From the NCBI RefSeq assembly GCF_031348265.1, contig NZ_CP133771.1, forward strand, positions 1,550,001-1,614,000: a stretch of 64,000 bases of DNA. Reading direction: 5' to 3'. Source of the DNA: Streptomyces collinus. Its GTDB lineage: Bacteria > Actinomycetota > Actinomycetes > Streptomycetales > Streptomycetaceae. Below the pieces are notes generated by a model. That model saw nothing but the letters and a program-made list of their open reading frames with translations, was not told where the DNA came from and searched no databases. The translations under genes were made by a program, and so were the position numbers. Each line of letters starts with the position of its first letter. The first letter of the stretch is position 1. Of this stretch, positions 10,865-23,190 are shown one piece after another.

Positions 10865-11999
10865 GCTGGCCCTCCATCAGGGATACGAAGCGGTCGAACA
10901 GGTAGGCGGCGTCGTGCGGGCCGGCTGCCGCTTCGGGGTGGTACTGGACGCTGAAGGCGGGGCGGTCGAGGAGCTGGAGCCCCTCCACCACGTTGTCGTT
11001 CAGGCAGACGTGGGACACCTCGGCGCGGCCGAACGGGGTCTCGGAGACCTGGTCGAGCGGGGCGTCGACGGCGAAGCCGTGGTTGTGCGCGGTGACCTCG
11101 ACCTTGCCGGTCGTGCGGTCCTGCACCGGCTGGTTGATGCCGCGGTGGCCGTACTTCAGCTTGAAGGTGCCGAAGCCGAGCGCGCGGCCCAGGATCTGGT
11201 TGCCGAAGCAGATACCGAAGAGCGGGGTGCCGCGCTCCAGGACGCCCCGCATCACGGAGACGGGGTGGTCTGCGGTGGCCGGGTCGCCCGGGCCGTTGGA
11301 GAAGAACACGCCGTCCGGGTTGACCGCGTACACGTCCTCGACGGTCGCGGTCGCCGGGAGTACGTGCACCTCGATGCCGCGCTCGGCCATGCGGTGGGGG
11401 GTCATGCCCTTGATGCCGAGGTCGACGGCGGCGACGGTGAACTTCTTCTCGCCGATGGCCGGGACGACGTAGGGCTCGGTGGTGGCGACCTCAGCGGAGA
11501 GGTTCGCGCCCTTCATCTGGGGGGCTTCCTGGACGCGGGCCAGCAGCGCGGCGTCGTCCTGGACGGCGCCGCCGCTGAAGATGCCGACGCGCATGGCGCC
11601 CCGCTCGCGCAGGTGGCGGGTGAGGGCGCGGGTGTCGATGCCGCTGATGCCGACGACGCCCTGGGCGTCCAGCTCTGCGTCCAGCGTGCGCCGGGAGCGC
11701 CAGCTGGACGGCACGCGCGCGGGGTCGCGCACGACGTAGCCGGAGACCCAGATCCTCTTCGACTCCATGTCCTCGTCGTTCACGCCGGTGTTGCCGACGT
11801 GCGGCGCGGTCATCACCACGACCTGGCGGTGGTACGAGGGGTCGGTGAGGGTCTCCTGGTAGCCGGTCATGCCGGTGGAGAACACCGCTTCGCCGAAGGT
11901 CTCCCCCACGGCCCCGTAAGCACGGCCGCGAAAGATCCGGCCGTCCTCCAGGACGAGTACGGCGGGAGTTTTGGCGGCTCCCCTGGTGGAGGTGGTCAT
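10857..11999 (-). CDS. carA: Carbamoyl-phosphate synthase, small (glutaminase) subunit
   Basis: The 380-aa subunit hydrolyses glutamine and feeds ammonia to CarB. The N-terminal CarA domain contains [14 protein letters not shown]; the class I glutamine amidotransferase domain has the nucleophile in [15 protein letters not shown] and the His-Glu pair in QYHPEA. The ATG at 11997-11999 overlaps the preceding membrane-protein gene by 4 nt, so the operon is translationally linked at this point. Confidence 0.97.
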
Positions 12000-12565
12000 C
12001 GTTCGGCGCCTTCCCTGGTGTTCGTTTCGATCATGGAGTTGATGGCTACGACCCACTCGTTGTGCTCGGCCGCGTGGTCGGAGCGGAAGCCTGAGTCGAT
12101 CAGCCGGTCGCCGTGCTCCCAGGTGACGATCAGCAGGCCGCCCTCGGTGAGGACCTTCCCGGCGATGCCCTTGTCGAGCCGGGCCTCGCGCAGCTGTGCG
12201 ACCGGGACGAAGAAGTCGCTCGCCCCGGGGCGTACGACATCGAGGCCGGCGTCCGTGAGGGTGAGCTCGGCCCGGCTGCGGGTGCCCAGGCCCCGGGCGA
12301 CGATGCGGTCGAGCCACTGACCGGCGGTGGTGGAGCCGTGGTAGCGGCCGCTCAGGCTCAGCTTCTCGGGGCCCCGGTCGTCCGGGGCGGCGGGCAGCTC
12401 GGGCAGGTCGCCCTGGAGGGTGCCGCGCCACTTCCAGCCCTCGCGCATCAGCCAGTAGACGAGCGCGACGAACAGGGCGAGGCCGACGACCCAGCCGATG
12501 CGGGCGGCCCAGTCGGTCACTTGCGCCGATTCCTTCTCGGCGGCCAGCAGGAGTACAGGTGTCAC
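11996..12565 (-). CDS. Small membrane-anchored protein of the pyr operon, function unknown
   Basis: The 189-aa product has one clear membrane segment near residues 23-42 ([17 protein letters not shown]), followed by a basic stretch and a soluble domain of about 140 residues. That domain resembles the PH-like domains often annotated at this position in Streptomyces, but I cannot name a ligand. The GTG start (12563-12565) overlaps the pyrC stop by 4 nt and its own stop overlaps carA by 4 nt. Such tight coupling on both sides suggests it is made in proportion to PyrC and CarA. It has no known step in pyrimidine synthesis. Confidence 0.85.
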   Translation of the reverse strand: MTPVLLLAAEKESAQVTDWAARIGWVVGLALFVALVYWLMREGWKWRGTLQGDLPELPAAPDDRGPEKLSLSGRYHGSTTAGQWLDRIVARGLGTRSRAELTLTDAGLDVVRPGASDFFVPVAQLREARLDKGIAGKVLTEGGLLIVTWEHGDRLIDSGFRSDHAAEHNEWVVAINSMIETNTREGAER

Positions 12566-13848
12566 GTGAGCTTCCCGTCGACGAGCGTGGCCTTGCCCCG
12601 CAGCCACGTGTGCGTCACACGGCCCGGCAGCTCACGCCCCTCGTAGGGGGTGTTGCGGCTGCGCGAGGCGAAGCCCGCGGGTTCCACGAGCCCACGGTAT
12701 GCCGTGTCGACCAGGGTGAGGTTGGCGGGCTCACCTGCCGAGACGGGTCGTCCGTGGCCCGTGGCCTGTCCGATCTGCGCGGGCTTGACGGACATGCGGT
12801 CGGCGACGCCGGCCCAGTCCAGCAGACCCGTGTCGACCATGGTCTCCTGCACCACTGACAGCGCGGTCTCCAGGCCGACCATGCCCATGGCGGCCGCGGC
12901 CCACTCGCAGTCCTTGTCCTCGTGCGGGTGCGGGGCGTGGTCGGTGGCGACGATGTCGATCGTGCCGTCGGCGAGCGCCTCGCGCAGGGCCATGACGTCG
13001 CGCTCGGTGCGCAGCGGTGGGTTGACCTTGTAGACGGGGTTGTAGGTGCGCACCAGCTCATCCGTGAGGAGGAGGTGGTGCGGGGTGACCTCGGCGGTGA
13101 CGGCGATGCCGCGGGACTTGGCCCAGCGGACGATCTCGACGGAGCCGGCGGTCGACAGGTGGCAGATGTGGACGCGGGAGCCGACGTGGTCGGCGAGCAG
13201 GACATCCCGGGCGATGATCGATTCTTCGGCCACCGCGGGCCAGCCCCCGAGCCCCAGTTCCGCGGAGACGATCCCCTCGTTCATCTCGGCGCCCTCGGTG
13301 AGCCGTGGCTCCTGCGCGTGCTGCGCGACGACACCGCCGAAGGCCTTCACGTACTCCAGGGCGCGGCGCATGATCACGGCGTCGTGGACGCACTTGCCGT
13401 CGTCGGAGAAGACGGTGACGCCGGCGGCGGACTCGTGCATGGCGCCCAGCTCGGCGAGCTTCCTGCCCTCCAGGCCGACGGTGACGGCGCCGATGGGCTG
13501 GACGTCGCAGTAGCCGTGCTCCTTGCCGAGCCGCCAGACCTGCTCGACGACACCGGCGGTGTCGGCGACCGGGAAGGTGTTGGCCATGGCGAAGACGGTG
13601 GTGAAGCCGCCGGAGGCGGCGGCGCGCGTGCCGGTGAGGACGGTCTCGGAGTCCTCGCGGCCGGGCTCGCGCAGATGGGTGTGCAGGTCGACCAGGCCCG
13701 GCAGCAGCACCTTGCCCCCGGCCTCGACGACCTCGGCGCCCTCGGCGGCCAGCCCGCTGCCCACCTGCGCGATGGTTCCGCCGTCGATCAGCACGTCCTG
13801 CGGCTCGCCGCCGAGCACCTTCGCACCACGGATCAGGATCTTGCTCAT
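12562..13848 (-). CDS. pyrC: Dihydroorotase
   Basis: This 428-aa enzyme cyclises carbamoyl aspartate to dihydroorotate. The zinc-binding [10 protein letters not shown] motif is at about residues 54-63 and the late catalytic ATDHAPHP motif is present, placing it in the type I amidohydrolase branch. The initial ATG follows closely on pyrB (5-nt gap). Length and motif order are normal. Confidence 0.97.
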   Translation of the reverse strand: MSKILIRGAKVLGGEPQDVLIDGGTIAQVGSGLAAEGAEVVEAGGKVLLPGLVDLHTHLREPGREDSETVLTGTRAAASGGFTTVFAMANTFPVADTAGVVEQVWRLGKEHGYCDVQPIGAVTVGLEGRKLAELGAMHESAAGVTVFSDDGKCVHDAVIMRRALEYVKAFGGVVAQHAQEPRLTEGAEMNEGIVSAELGLGGWPAVAEESIIARDVLLADHVGSRVHICHLSTAGSVEIVRWAKSRGIAVTAEVTPHHLLLTDELVRTYNPVYKVNPPLRTERDVMALREALADGTIDIVATDHAPHPHEDKDCEWAAAAMGMVGLETALSVVQETMVDTGLLDWAGVADRMSVKPAQIGQATGHGRPVSAGEPANLTLVDTAYRGLVEPAGFASRSRNTPYEGRELPGRVTHTWLRGKATLVDGKLT

Positions 13849-13853
13849 CTGTC

Positions 13854-14831
13854 TTACTTCTCCTCGGTACGGGGGTGGGTGACGGCGGGCTCGTTGCCCC
13901 CGAGCAGCAGGTACAGGACGGCCATCCGGATGGACACTCCGTTTGCGACCTGCTCGACGACGGTGCAGCGGTCGGAGTCGGCGACCTCGGCGGTGATCTC
14001 CATGCCGCGGACCATCGGGCCGGGGTGCATCACGATGGCGTGCTCGGGCATCCGCGCCATGCGGTCGCCGTCGAGGCCGTAGCGGCGGGAGTACTCGCGC
14101 TCGGTCGGGAAGAACGCGGCGTTCATGCGCTCGCGCTGGACGCGCAGCATCATCACCGCGTCGGACTTGGACAGCGTGCTGTCGAGGTCGTAGGAGACCT
14201 CGCAGGGCCAGGTCTCGATGCCGACCGGCAGCAGGGTCGGCGGGGCGACGAGGGTGACCTCGGCGCCGAGGGTGTGCAGCAGGTCGACGTTGGAGCGGGC
14301 GACCCGGCTGTGCAGGACGTCGCCGACGAGCGTGATGCGCTTGCCTTCGAGGTCCTGGCCGAGTCCGGCGTCCGGGCCGATCAGGCGGCGGCGCATGGTG
14401 AAGGCGTCCAGCAGGGCCTGGGTGGGGTGCTGGTGGGTGCCGTCGCCGGCGTTGACGACGGCGGCGTCGATCCAGCCGGAGTTAGCGAGGCGGTACGGGG
14501 CTCCGGAGGCGCCGTGCCGGATGACCACGGCGTCGACGCCCATGGCCTCCAGGGTCTGGGCGGTGTCCTTCAGGGACTCGCCCTTGGAGACGCTGGAGCC
14601 CTTGGCGGTGAAGTTGATGACGTCCGCGGACAGCCGCTTCTCGGCGGCCTCGAAGGAGATCCGGGTCCGTGTGGAGTCCTCGAAGAAGAGGTTGACGATC
14701 GTGCGGCCGCGCAGGGTCGGCAGCTTCTTGATCGGCCGGTCGGCGACCCGGGCCATCTCCTCGGCGGTGTCGAGGATCAGGACGGCGTCGTCGCGGGTGA
14801 GGTCGGCGGCCGAGATGAGATGACGCTGCAT
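13854..14831 (-). CDS. pyrB: Aspartate carbamoyltransferase, catalytic chain
   Basis: The 325-aa enzyme transfers the carbamoyl group to aspartate. It shows the carbamoyl-phosphate motif [13 protein letters not shown] at about residues 50-62 and the [10 protein letters not shown] motif of transcarbamylases. No regulatory-chain (pyrI) gene is nearby, which fits the B. subtilis-like arrangement regulated through PyrR. A 102-bp spacer with a 7-bp hairpin (14905-14925) separates it from pyrR. Confidence 0.97.
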   Translation of the reverse strand: MQRHLISAADLTRDDAVLILDTAEEMARVADRPIKKLPTLRGRTIVNLFFEDSTRTRISFEAAEKRLSADVINFTAKGSSVSKGESLKDTAQTLEAMGVDAVVIRHGASGAPYRLANSGWIDAAVVNAGDGTHQHPTQALLDAFTMRRRLIGPDAGLGQDLEGKRITLVGDVLHSRVARSNVDLLHTLGAEVTLVAPPTLLPVGIETWPCEVSYDLDSTLSKSDAVMMLRVQRERMNAAFFPTEREYSRRYGLDGDRMARMPEHAIVMHPGPMVRGMEITAEVADSDRCTVVEQVANGVSIRMAVLYLLLGGNEPAVTHPRTEEK

Positions 14832-14933
14832 CTGTCAGGCTCCGTAAGGCAGTTCATTCGGGAGGTTCGGGGCAGACGGGCGCGCGGGGGCGCGCACTGA
14901 GCCGGCGTACGACAGCGGCGTACGCCTGGAGCG
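14832..14933 (-). other. pyrR-pyrB spacer with small hairpin
   Basis: On the minus strand a 7-bp stem, GCGTACG with CGTACGC (14905-14925), lies 8 nt after the pyrR stop. It may act as an attenuator or processing site. Nothing else is evident, and no PyrR-type loop is seen before pyrB. Confidence 0.35.
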
Positions 14934-15546
<613 letters not shown>

Positions 15547-15565
15547 CGTCGGGATTGCGCCATAC

Positions 15566-15571
15566 ACGGTA
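15566..15571 (-). promoter_or_regulatory. Candidate -10 element of the pyr operon promoter
   Basis: TACCGT on the minus strand fits TANNNT and lies about 65 nt before the pyrR start, just upstream of the PyrR-type hairpin. The -35 region is weak. Confidence 0.35.
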
Positions 15572-15667
15572 GCAGGTCCCCGTTGTCGCTCCGATGGCCC
15601 CCTCGGATCACCCGCTCGGCCTAACGGAACGCCGATATCACGGAAGAGTCGGTGCGGACCATTCGGC

Positions 15668-15710
15668 TTGACGCGGCAGAGTAACGCTGCGTAACCTCAC
15701 AGTGAGTTAC
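15668..15710 (+). promoter_or_regulatory. bldD promoter with overlapping BldD operator
   Basis: TTGACG (15668-15673) and TAACCT (15692-15697) are 18 nt apart. An imperfect palindrome, with CTCAC-A-GTGAG at its core and GTAA/TTAC arms (15691-15710), covers the -10 box. This matches the known autoregulated bldD promoter, where BldD represses its own gene. The start codon is about 60 nt downstream of the predicted transcription start. Confidence 0.8.
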
Positions 15711-15766
15711 CAGCCGCGCGGCCTGGCACCCACGCCAGACGCGTCGACACAGTGCCGGGGAGCTAT

Positions 15767-16270
15767 ATGTCCAGCGAATACGCCAAACAGCTCGGGGCCA
15801 AGCTCCGGGCGATCCGCACCCAGCAGGGCCTTTCCCTCCACGGTGTCGAGGAGAAGTCCCAGGGACGCTGGAAGGCGGTCGTGGTCGGTTCGTACGAGCG
15901 CGGCGACCGTGCCGTGACCGTACAGCGTCTTGCCGAGCTGGCGGATTTCTACGGCGTTCCGGTGCAGGAACTGCTTCCGGGCACGACCCCGGGCGGGGCC
16001 GCGGAGCCGCCGCCGAAGCTGGTCCTGGACCTGGAGCGGCTGGCCACGGTGCCGGCCGAGAAGGCGGGCCCTCTTCAGCGCTACGCGGCCACGATCCAGT
16101 CGCAGCGCGGTGACTACAACGGCAAGGTGCTGTCGATCCGCCAGGACGACCTGCGCACACTCGCCGTCATCTACGACCAGTCGCCGTCCGTCCTCACGGA
16201 ACAGCTGATCAGCTGGGGTGTCCTGGACGCGGACGCGCGCCGCGCGGTGGCGTCCCACGAGGACGCCTGA
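15767..16270 (+). CDS. bldD: BldD, c-di-GMP-responsive repressor of development
   Basis: The 167-aa DNA-binding protein represses many sporulation genes during vegetative growth when dimerised by tetrameric c-di-GMP. The N-terminal XRE-type helix-turn-helix spans about residues 5-70, with the recognition region around VVGSYERGDRAVTVQRLAELA. The C-terminal domain has the paired c-di-GMP signature RGD and RQDD within RGDYNGKVLSIRQDDLR. The ATG at 15767 has GGGGAG 6 nt upstream; a slightly longer frame has no support. It is transcribed away from pyrR and ends at a very strong terminator. Confidence 0.98.
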   Translation: MSSEYAKQLGAKLRAIRTQQGLSLHGVEEKSQGRWKAVVVGSYERGDRAVTVQRLAELADFYGVPVQELLPGTTPGGAAEPPPKLVLDLERLATVPAEKAGPLQRYAATIQSQRGDYNGKVLSIRQDDLRTLAVIYDQSPSVLTEQLISWGVLDADARRAVASHEDA

Positions 16271-16297
16271 CCCGCTGGGCGGGCCCAGCAGAAACGT

Positions 16298-16344
16298 GCC
16301 GCCGGGGTGGCCGAAACCGTAGGGTTCTCGGCCACCCCGGCGGC
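16298..16344 (+). terminator. bldD terminator
   Basis: A perfect 17-bp stem (16298-16314 with 16328-16344) has a loop that can itself pair AACC with GGTT. It starts 27 nt after the bldD stop. Confidence 0.85.
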
Positions 16345-16392
16345 GTTGTGCGGCTCTGGCATCCCTGCGCCGCACCGAGGACGTACGGAAAC

Positions 16393-16432
16393 GCCGGAGG
16401 GCCCGCAGCAGTCACGCTGCGGGCCCTCCGGC
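16393..16432 (-). terminator. nusB terminator
   Basis: A perfect 17-bp stem (16393-16409 with 16416-16432) with a 6-nt loop lies 13 nt beyond the nusB stop. It sits back to back with the bldD terminator between convergent genes. Confidence 0.85.
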
Positions 16433-16444
16433 ATGTGGTCCGTC

Positions 16445-16879
16445 TCAGACCTCGTCGCGGCGGAGCGAGGGCTTGAGCTCCTTGAGCCGGCCGAGCAGGC
16501 CGTTCACGAACGAGGGCGACTCGTCCGTGGAGAACTCCTTCGCCAGCTGCACCATCTCGTCGAGGACGACGGCGTCCGGCGTCGCATCGACCCAGATCAG
16601 CTCGTAGGCGCCGAGCCGCAGGATGTTGCGGTCGACGACGGGCATCCGGTCCAGCGTCCAGCCGACGGAGTACTGCGCGATCAGCTCGTCGATGCGCTTC
16701 GCGTGCTCCGCGTAGCCCTCGACCAGCTCCATCGTGTACTCGCTGACCGGCGGCTGCCGGGTGTCCGCCCGGGAGAGCCGGACCCAGTCCGCGAGGACGG
16801 TCAGCACCTCGACGCCGCGCTGGTCCCCCTCGAAGAGGATCTGGAAGGCGCGCTTACGGGCCGTGTTGCGGGCAGCCAC
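16445..16879 (-). CDS. nusB: Transcription antitermination factor NusB
   Basis: The 144-aa all-helical protein binds boxA RNA, with S10, in antitermination of ribosomal RNA transcription. Typical NusB segments are present: RNTARKRAFQILFE at the start and the C-terminal ILRLGAYELIW and VVLDEMVQLAKEFSTDESPS. The GTG start is 2 nt after the efp stop, so it is co-transcribed with efp. Confidence 0.96.
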   Translation of the reverse strand: MAARNTARKRAFQILFEGDQRGVEVLTVLADWVRLSRADTRQPPVSEYTMELVEGYAEHAKRIDELIAQYSVGWTLDRMPVVDRNILRLGAYELIWVDATPDAVVLDEMVQLAKEFSTDESPSFVNGLLGRLKELKPSLRRDEV

Positions 16880-16881
16880 GG

Positions 16882-17448
16882 TTAGCTGTTCACCCGGCCG
16901 AGGTAGTCGCTGCTGCGGGTGTCGACCTTGATCTTCTCACCGGTGGTGATGAAGAGCGGCACGTTGATCTGGTGGCCGGTCTCCAGGATGGCGGGCTTGG
17001 TGCCGCCGGTGGAGCGGTCGCCCTGGACGCCCGGCTCGGTCTCCTGGATGACGAGCTCGACGGCGGCCGGCAGCTCGACGAAGAGCACCTCGCCCTCGTG
17101 CTGCGCGACGGTGGCGGTGAAGCCCTCGATCAGGAAGTTCGCGGCGTCGCCGACGGCCTTGCGGTCGACGTGCAGCTGGTCGTAGGTCTCCATGTCCATG
17201 AAGACGAAGTACTCGCCGTCCATGTAGGAGAACTGCATGTCGCGCTTGTCGACGGTGGCCGTTTCGACCTTGACGCCGGCGTTGAAGGTCTTGTCGACGA
17301 CCTTGCCGGAGAGCACGTTCTTGAGCTTGGTGCGCACGAAGGCCGGGCCCTTGCCGGGCTTGACGTGCTGGAACTCGACGACGGACCAGAGCTGGCCGCC
17401 TTCGAGCTTGAGCACCATGCCGTTCTTGAGGTCGTTCGTGGAAGCCAC
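16882..17448 (-). CDS. efp: Elongation factor P
   Basis: The 188-aa factor enters the ribosomal E site and relieves stalling at consecutive prolines. The three-domain length is normal. The domain I loop reads [12 protein letters not shown], i.e. the lysine sits in a PGKGP palindrome; this form is described for actinobacterial EF-P that works without lysine modification. No epmA/epmB-type modification gene is seen nearby. The GTG start lies close to the M24 peptidase gene and upstream of nusB. Confidence 0.97.
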   Translation of the reverse strand: MASTNDLKNGMVLKLEGGQLWSVVEFQHVKPGKGPAFVRTKLKNVLSGKVVDKTFNAGVKVETATVDKRDMQFSYMDGEYFVFMDMETYDQLHVDRKAVGDAANFLIEGFTATVAQHEGEVLFVELPAAVELVIQETEPGVQGDRSTGGTKPAILETGHQINVPLFITTGEKIKVDTRSSDYLGRVNS

Positions 17449-17501
17449 GGTTGCGGAATCTCCTGGACTGACGTACGACCCCGGGGCACGCGCCTGCCTG
17501 G

Positions 17502-18617
17502 CTACAGGGCGAGCAGCTCCTTGGTCGTGATGGTGAGTAGCTCGGGTCCGCCGTCCGCCTCGGGGCGGACGACGAGCGTGTCATCGATCCGGACGCCGCC
17601 CCGGCCCGGGAGGTGGACCCCCGGTTCGACGGTGACCGGCACGCAAGCGTCCAGTTTACCCATGGCCGCGGGGCTCAATTGAGGGTCCTCGTCGATTTCG
17701 AGCCCCACGCCGTGTCCGGTCAGGACCGTGAGGCCCTCCGTGTACCCCGCGGAGTCCAGGATCTGGCGTGCGGCGCGGTCGACGTCCCGGCAGGCGGCGC
17801 CGGGTACCAGGCTCTCACGCCCGGCCCGCTGGGCCGCGAAGACCAGGTCGTAGAGCTCGATCTGCCAGTCCGCGGGAGCGGTGCCGATGACGAAGGTGCG
17901 GCCGATCTCGCAGCGGTAGCCGCGGTACGTGGCACCGAGGCAGACGGAGAGGAAGTCGCCCTCCTCGACCCGGCGGTCGCTGGGCCGGTGGCCGGGACGG
18001 CCGGCGTTCGGCCCGGTGGCCACCGACGTCGGGAAGGCCGGCCCGTCCGCCCCGTGATCGACGAGCCGCCGCTCCAGTTCCAGGGCGAGGTGGCGCTCGG
18101 TGCGGCCCACGAGGATCGACTCCAGGAGCTCGCCGAGGGCCTGGTCGGCGATCTCGGCGCCGATGCGCAGACAGGAGATCTCCTCCTCGTCCTTGACGAC
18201 CCTGAGCTGCTCGACGGCGCTGCCGAGCCCGGTGAGCCGCAGCCGGGGGGCGACCGAGCCGAGGGCCCTGTGCCGGGCCACCGTGAGGTGGTGCTCCTCC
18301 ACCGCGAGGGAGTCCGCGCCCTGGCCCGCGGCGAGACGCGCGGCCGCGACGGCCGGGTCACCACCGCCGGCTGCGGGCAGGGTCTGTACGCGCAGGGCCT
18401 CGTCGGGACGCTCCTGCGTGGGGCGGTCGGCCGTGGGCCCGGCACGGACCAGGAGGTCCTGCTCCTCGGTCCTGCCCAGGAGCAGAACGGCGCCGTGCGG
18501 GGCGGCGCCCGCGAGATAGCGCACGTTGGCGGGGCGGGAGACCAGCGCCGCCGCGCTGCCGCCCGCGTTGCAGTGATCCCTCAGACGCGTCCGGCGGGCC
18601 GCGTACACCTCTGACAT
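17502..18617 (-). CDS. M24 (Xaa-Pro aminopeptidase-like) protein with altered metal ligands
   Basis: The 371-aa product has the creatinase-type N-terminal domain (about residues 1-135) and a C-terminal pita-bread domain. The M24 landmarks are present, but three of five usual metal ligands differ: Cys226 where the first Asp is expected (SVCLGA), Glu237 in place of the second Asp (CEIGRTF), and Asp345 in place of the last Glu (GGVRIDDT). His302 ([13 protein letters not shown]) and Glu331 ([12 protein letters not shown]) are kept. Di-metal peptidase activity is therefore uncertain. It is co-directional with efp and nusB, upstream of efp. Confidence 0.85.
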   Translation of the reverse strand: MSEVYAARRTRLRDHCNAGGSAAALVSRPANVRYLAGAAPHGAVLLLGRTEEQDLLVRAGPTADRPTQERPDEALRVQTLPAAGGGDPAVAAARLAAGQGADSLAVEEHHLTVARHRALGSVAPRLRLTGLGSAVEQLRVVKDEEEISCLRIGAEIADQALGELLESILVGRTERHLALELERRLVDHGADGPAFPTSVATGPNAGRPGHRPSDRRVEEGDFLSVCLGATYRGYRCEIGRTFVIGTAPADWQIELYDLVFAAQRAGRESLVPGAACRDVDRAARQILDSAGYTEGLTVLTGHGVGLEIDEDPQLSPAAMGKLDACVPVTVEPGVHLPGRGGVRIDDTLVVRPEADGGPELLTITTKELLAL

Positions 18618-18745
18618 GACCCGAGCGTATGAGCTCCGCCGGTTTTGCGCTGGTTGAGGGCGTCTGAGTGGGCGGTACCTGAGATGTCCGGGCGGGGAGG
18701 GGTGCCGTTCGGGGCTGTGTGCCGTCAGCGCGTGTGCGGGCGCTT

Positions 18746-18764
18746 GTCGCGCAGTTCCCCGCGC
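18746..18764. repeat. Streptomyces dispersed intergenic repeat
   Basis: The string GTCGCGCAGTTCCCCGCGC is one I recognise as very frequent between Streptomyces genes, usually near gene ends. Here it lies downstream of the P-loop protein gene. Confidence 0.55.
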
Positions 18765-18793
18765 TGAGGGGCGCTTACCTGAGGGGCGCTCAC
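18764..18793. repeat. 15-bp tandem duplication covering a stop codon
   Basis: CTGAGGGGCGCTTAC (18764-18778) is followed directly by CTGAGGGGCGCTCAC (18779-18793), one mismatch. The second copy contains the stop codon of the minus-strand P-loop protein. Confidence 0.8.
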
Positions 18794-19647
18794 CACTGGG
18801 GTGGGCTGGCGATGGAGCGGGACAGGACGTCGTTCAGGACCTGGGCCGTCTGCGGGATGTCGAGCTGGGAGTTGTCGATGATCGGCAGGCCCGAGCCGTA
18901 CCAGCCCGCCATGCGGCCGTGTATGCGGGCCACCTCGTCGTCGGTGAGGCGGCGGTTGCCGGAGCGCTCTGCGTTGCGCTCCAGGACGATCTCCAGGCCC
19001 GGCAGGAGGACGACCGGCAGCAGGCCCGGCCCGACGTGGCGCTTCCAGCCGCCGAGGCCGACGACCGGGCGGTCGGGGAAGACCGCGTCGTCCAGGATGC
19101 ACGAGATGCCGTTGGCCAGGAAGTTCCGCGCGGCGAAACCACACGTGCGGCGGGCCAGGCGGTACTGCGCCTCGGAGTTGTCGTTCCACCCGGACTGGGG
19201 GTCGGCGAAGCCGGAGCGGACCCACTCGCGCACGTCGTCGAGGCTGATGTGGGCCGTGGGGACCCGGCGATGGTCCGCCCAGTACTTGGCGACGCTGGTC
19301 TTGCCCGCGCCCGCGGGGCCGATGAGCAGCACCGCGAGCGTCGTGCCGGCGGGGTCGGGAACGGTCGCGGCGGGCGGGGCCATCGGCATGGCGACCGGGC
19401 CGCCCGGCGGAAGCGGCACGTGCCCGGTGGTCTCCGGCGTCGGCGGGAGGGACGTCGCCGCCGGTCCCGGTCCGGGCGGGGGCGCCGGGTATCCCGGTGC
19501 CGGGGGCGGCGGGGGCACGGGCACGGGGCCCGGGTGCGCGCCCGCGTTCGGCGGGACCGGGTGTTGTGCGGCCGGCGACCAGCCGGTGGCCGGTCCGTGC
19601 CCCGGCTGATGGGGCGGCGGCAGCGGAGAACCCACTGCGTGCTGCAT
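18790..19647 (-). CDS. P-loop ATPase/kinase-like protein with proline-rich N-terminus
   Basis: The 285-aa product begins with about 100 residues dominated by proline, glycine and alanine, then a nucleotide-binding domain with the Walker A motif LLIGPAGAGKTSVAKYWADH. The domain resembles AAA/zeta-toxin-like small kinases (SLDDVREWVRSGFADP, later ILDDAVFPDR), but I cannot assign a substrate. The ATG at 19645-19647 has only a modest ribosome-binding site; the open frame continues into the aroB region by chance. It is conserved beside aroB in Streptomyces as far as I recall. Confidence 0.75.
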   Translation of the reverse strand: MQHAVGSPLPPPHQPGHGPATGWSPAAQHPVPPNAGAHPGPVPVPPPPPAPGYPAPPPGPGPAATSLPPTPETTGHVPLPPGGPVAMPMAPPAATVPDPAGTTLAVLLIGPAGAGKTSVAKYWADHRRVPTAHISLDDVREWVRSGFADPQSGWNDNSEAQYRLARRTCGFAARNFLANGISCILDDAVFPDRPVVGLGGWKRHVGPGLLPVVLLPGLEIVLERNAERSGNRRLTDDEVARIHGRMAGWYGSGLPIIDNSQLDIPQTAQVLNDVLSRSIASPPQW

Positions 19648-19720
19648 CCGGTGCCACTCCGTCTCGTACAGGCGATGGGCGCTGACAGCGGGGCGGAACC
19701 CGCTTGCTACCGAACGGTAC

Positions 19721-19756
19721 CGCCCCCGGTCGTCGATGTGTGAACGGCCGGGGGCG
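19721..19756 (-). terminator. aroB terminator hairpin
   Basis: CGCCCCCGG (19721-19729) pairs with CCGGGGGCG (19748-19756) around an 18-nt loop, 55 nt after the aroB stop. Confidence 0.6.
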
Positions 19757-19811
19757 GCCCGAAGTGCCCGGCTCCGTAAGGTGATTTCGGGCGGAAGGAG
19801 CGTCCGGGGAC

Positions 19812-22596
<2,785 letters not shown>

Positions 22597-22737
22597 CGGT
22601 GCTCCTCAGTGCTCGCGCTCTGGTACTGCCCTGCGTACGCGCCTCGTCGCGTACGGCGACGGCGCGACCGGGTGCGCGGCCCGGTCCGCCATCTCCGATC
22701 CTCCCACGCCGGGGCCGTTCGCCCGGCGGCCGGTCCA

Positions 22738-23139
22738 TCAAGCGGACGCGTTCGCGGACGGGCCGTCGCCCTGGCGCTGCTGGGGCGCGTACGCCCCGAG
22801 GAAGTCGGCACCGCTCGGCTGCTGCGCGGGCTGGGCCTGCGGGGCGTAGGCCCCCAGATGGTCGGCCCCGCTGCCCTGCTGCTGCGCCTGCTGAGGTGCG
22901 TACTCCCCGAGGTAGTCCGCTCCGCGCCCCTGCCCGTACCGGGCCGCCGCGTGGACCGGCTGTCCGCTGCGGACGGCACGCCGGTGGGCGATCTTGCGCT
23001 TGATCTTGACGGCCCAGGACGCCACGACGGCGAGCACGATCAGGGCGAGCACCGTGATCTGCACCCAGTCGGGCAGGAATCCGAGCAGGGACTCGAATAT
23101 CTGGGACTTGACGGACGCCTGAGGCAGGCCTGCGGACAT
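22738..23139 (-). CDS. Small membrane protein with three GAD-x-LG-x-YAPQ repeats
   Basis: The 133-aa product is unrecognised. One membrane segment (about residues 27-45) is followed by a basic patch (KIKRKIAHRR) and a Gln/Ala-rich tail. The tail holds three copies of G-A-D-[YHF]-L-G-[EA]-Y-A-P-Q, starting at residues 73, 91 and 110. The tail is probably disordered and, by the positive-inside rule, cytoplasmic. It lies between aroC and aroE on the same strand with normal spacing, so it is likely co-transcribed. Confidence 0.8.
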   Translation of the reverse strand: MSAGLPQASVKSQIFESLLGFLPDWVQITVLALIVLAVVASWAVKIKRKIAHRRAVRSGQPVHAAARYGQGRGADYLGEYAPQQAQQQGSGADHLGAYAPQAQPAQQPSGADFLGAYAPQQRQGDGPSANASA

Positions 23140-23190
23140 GACGGACGTTCCCCTCCCCTGTTCCGCCCCCTGCGGAACCGAGAGCGGATA

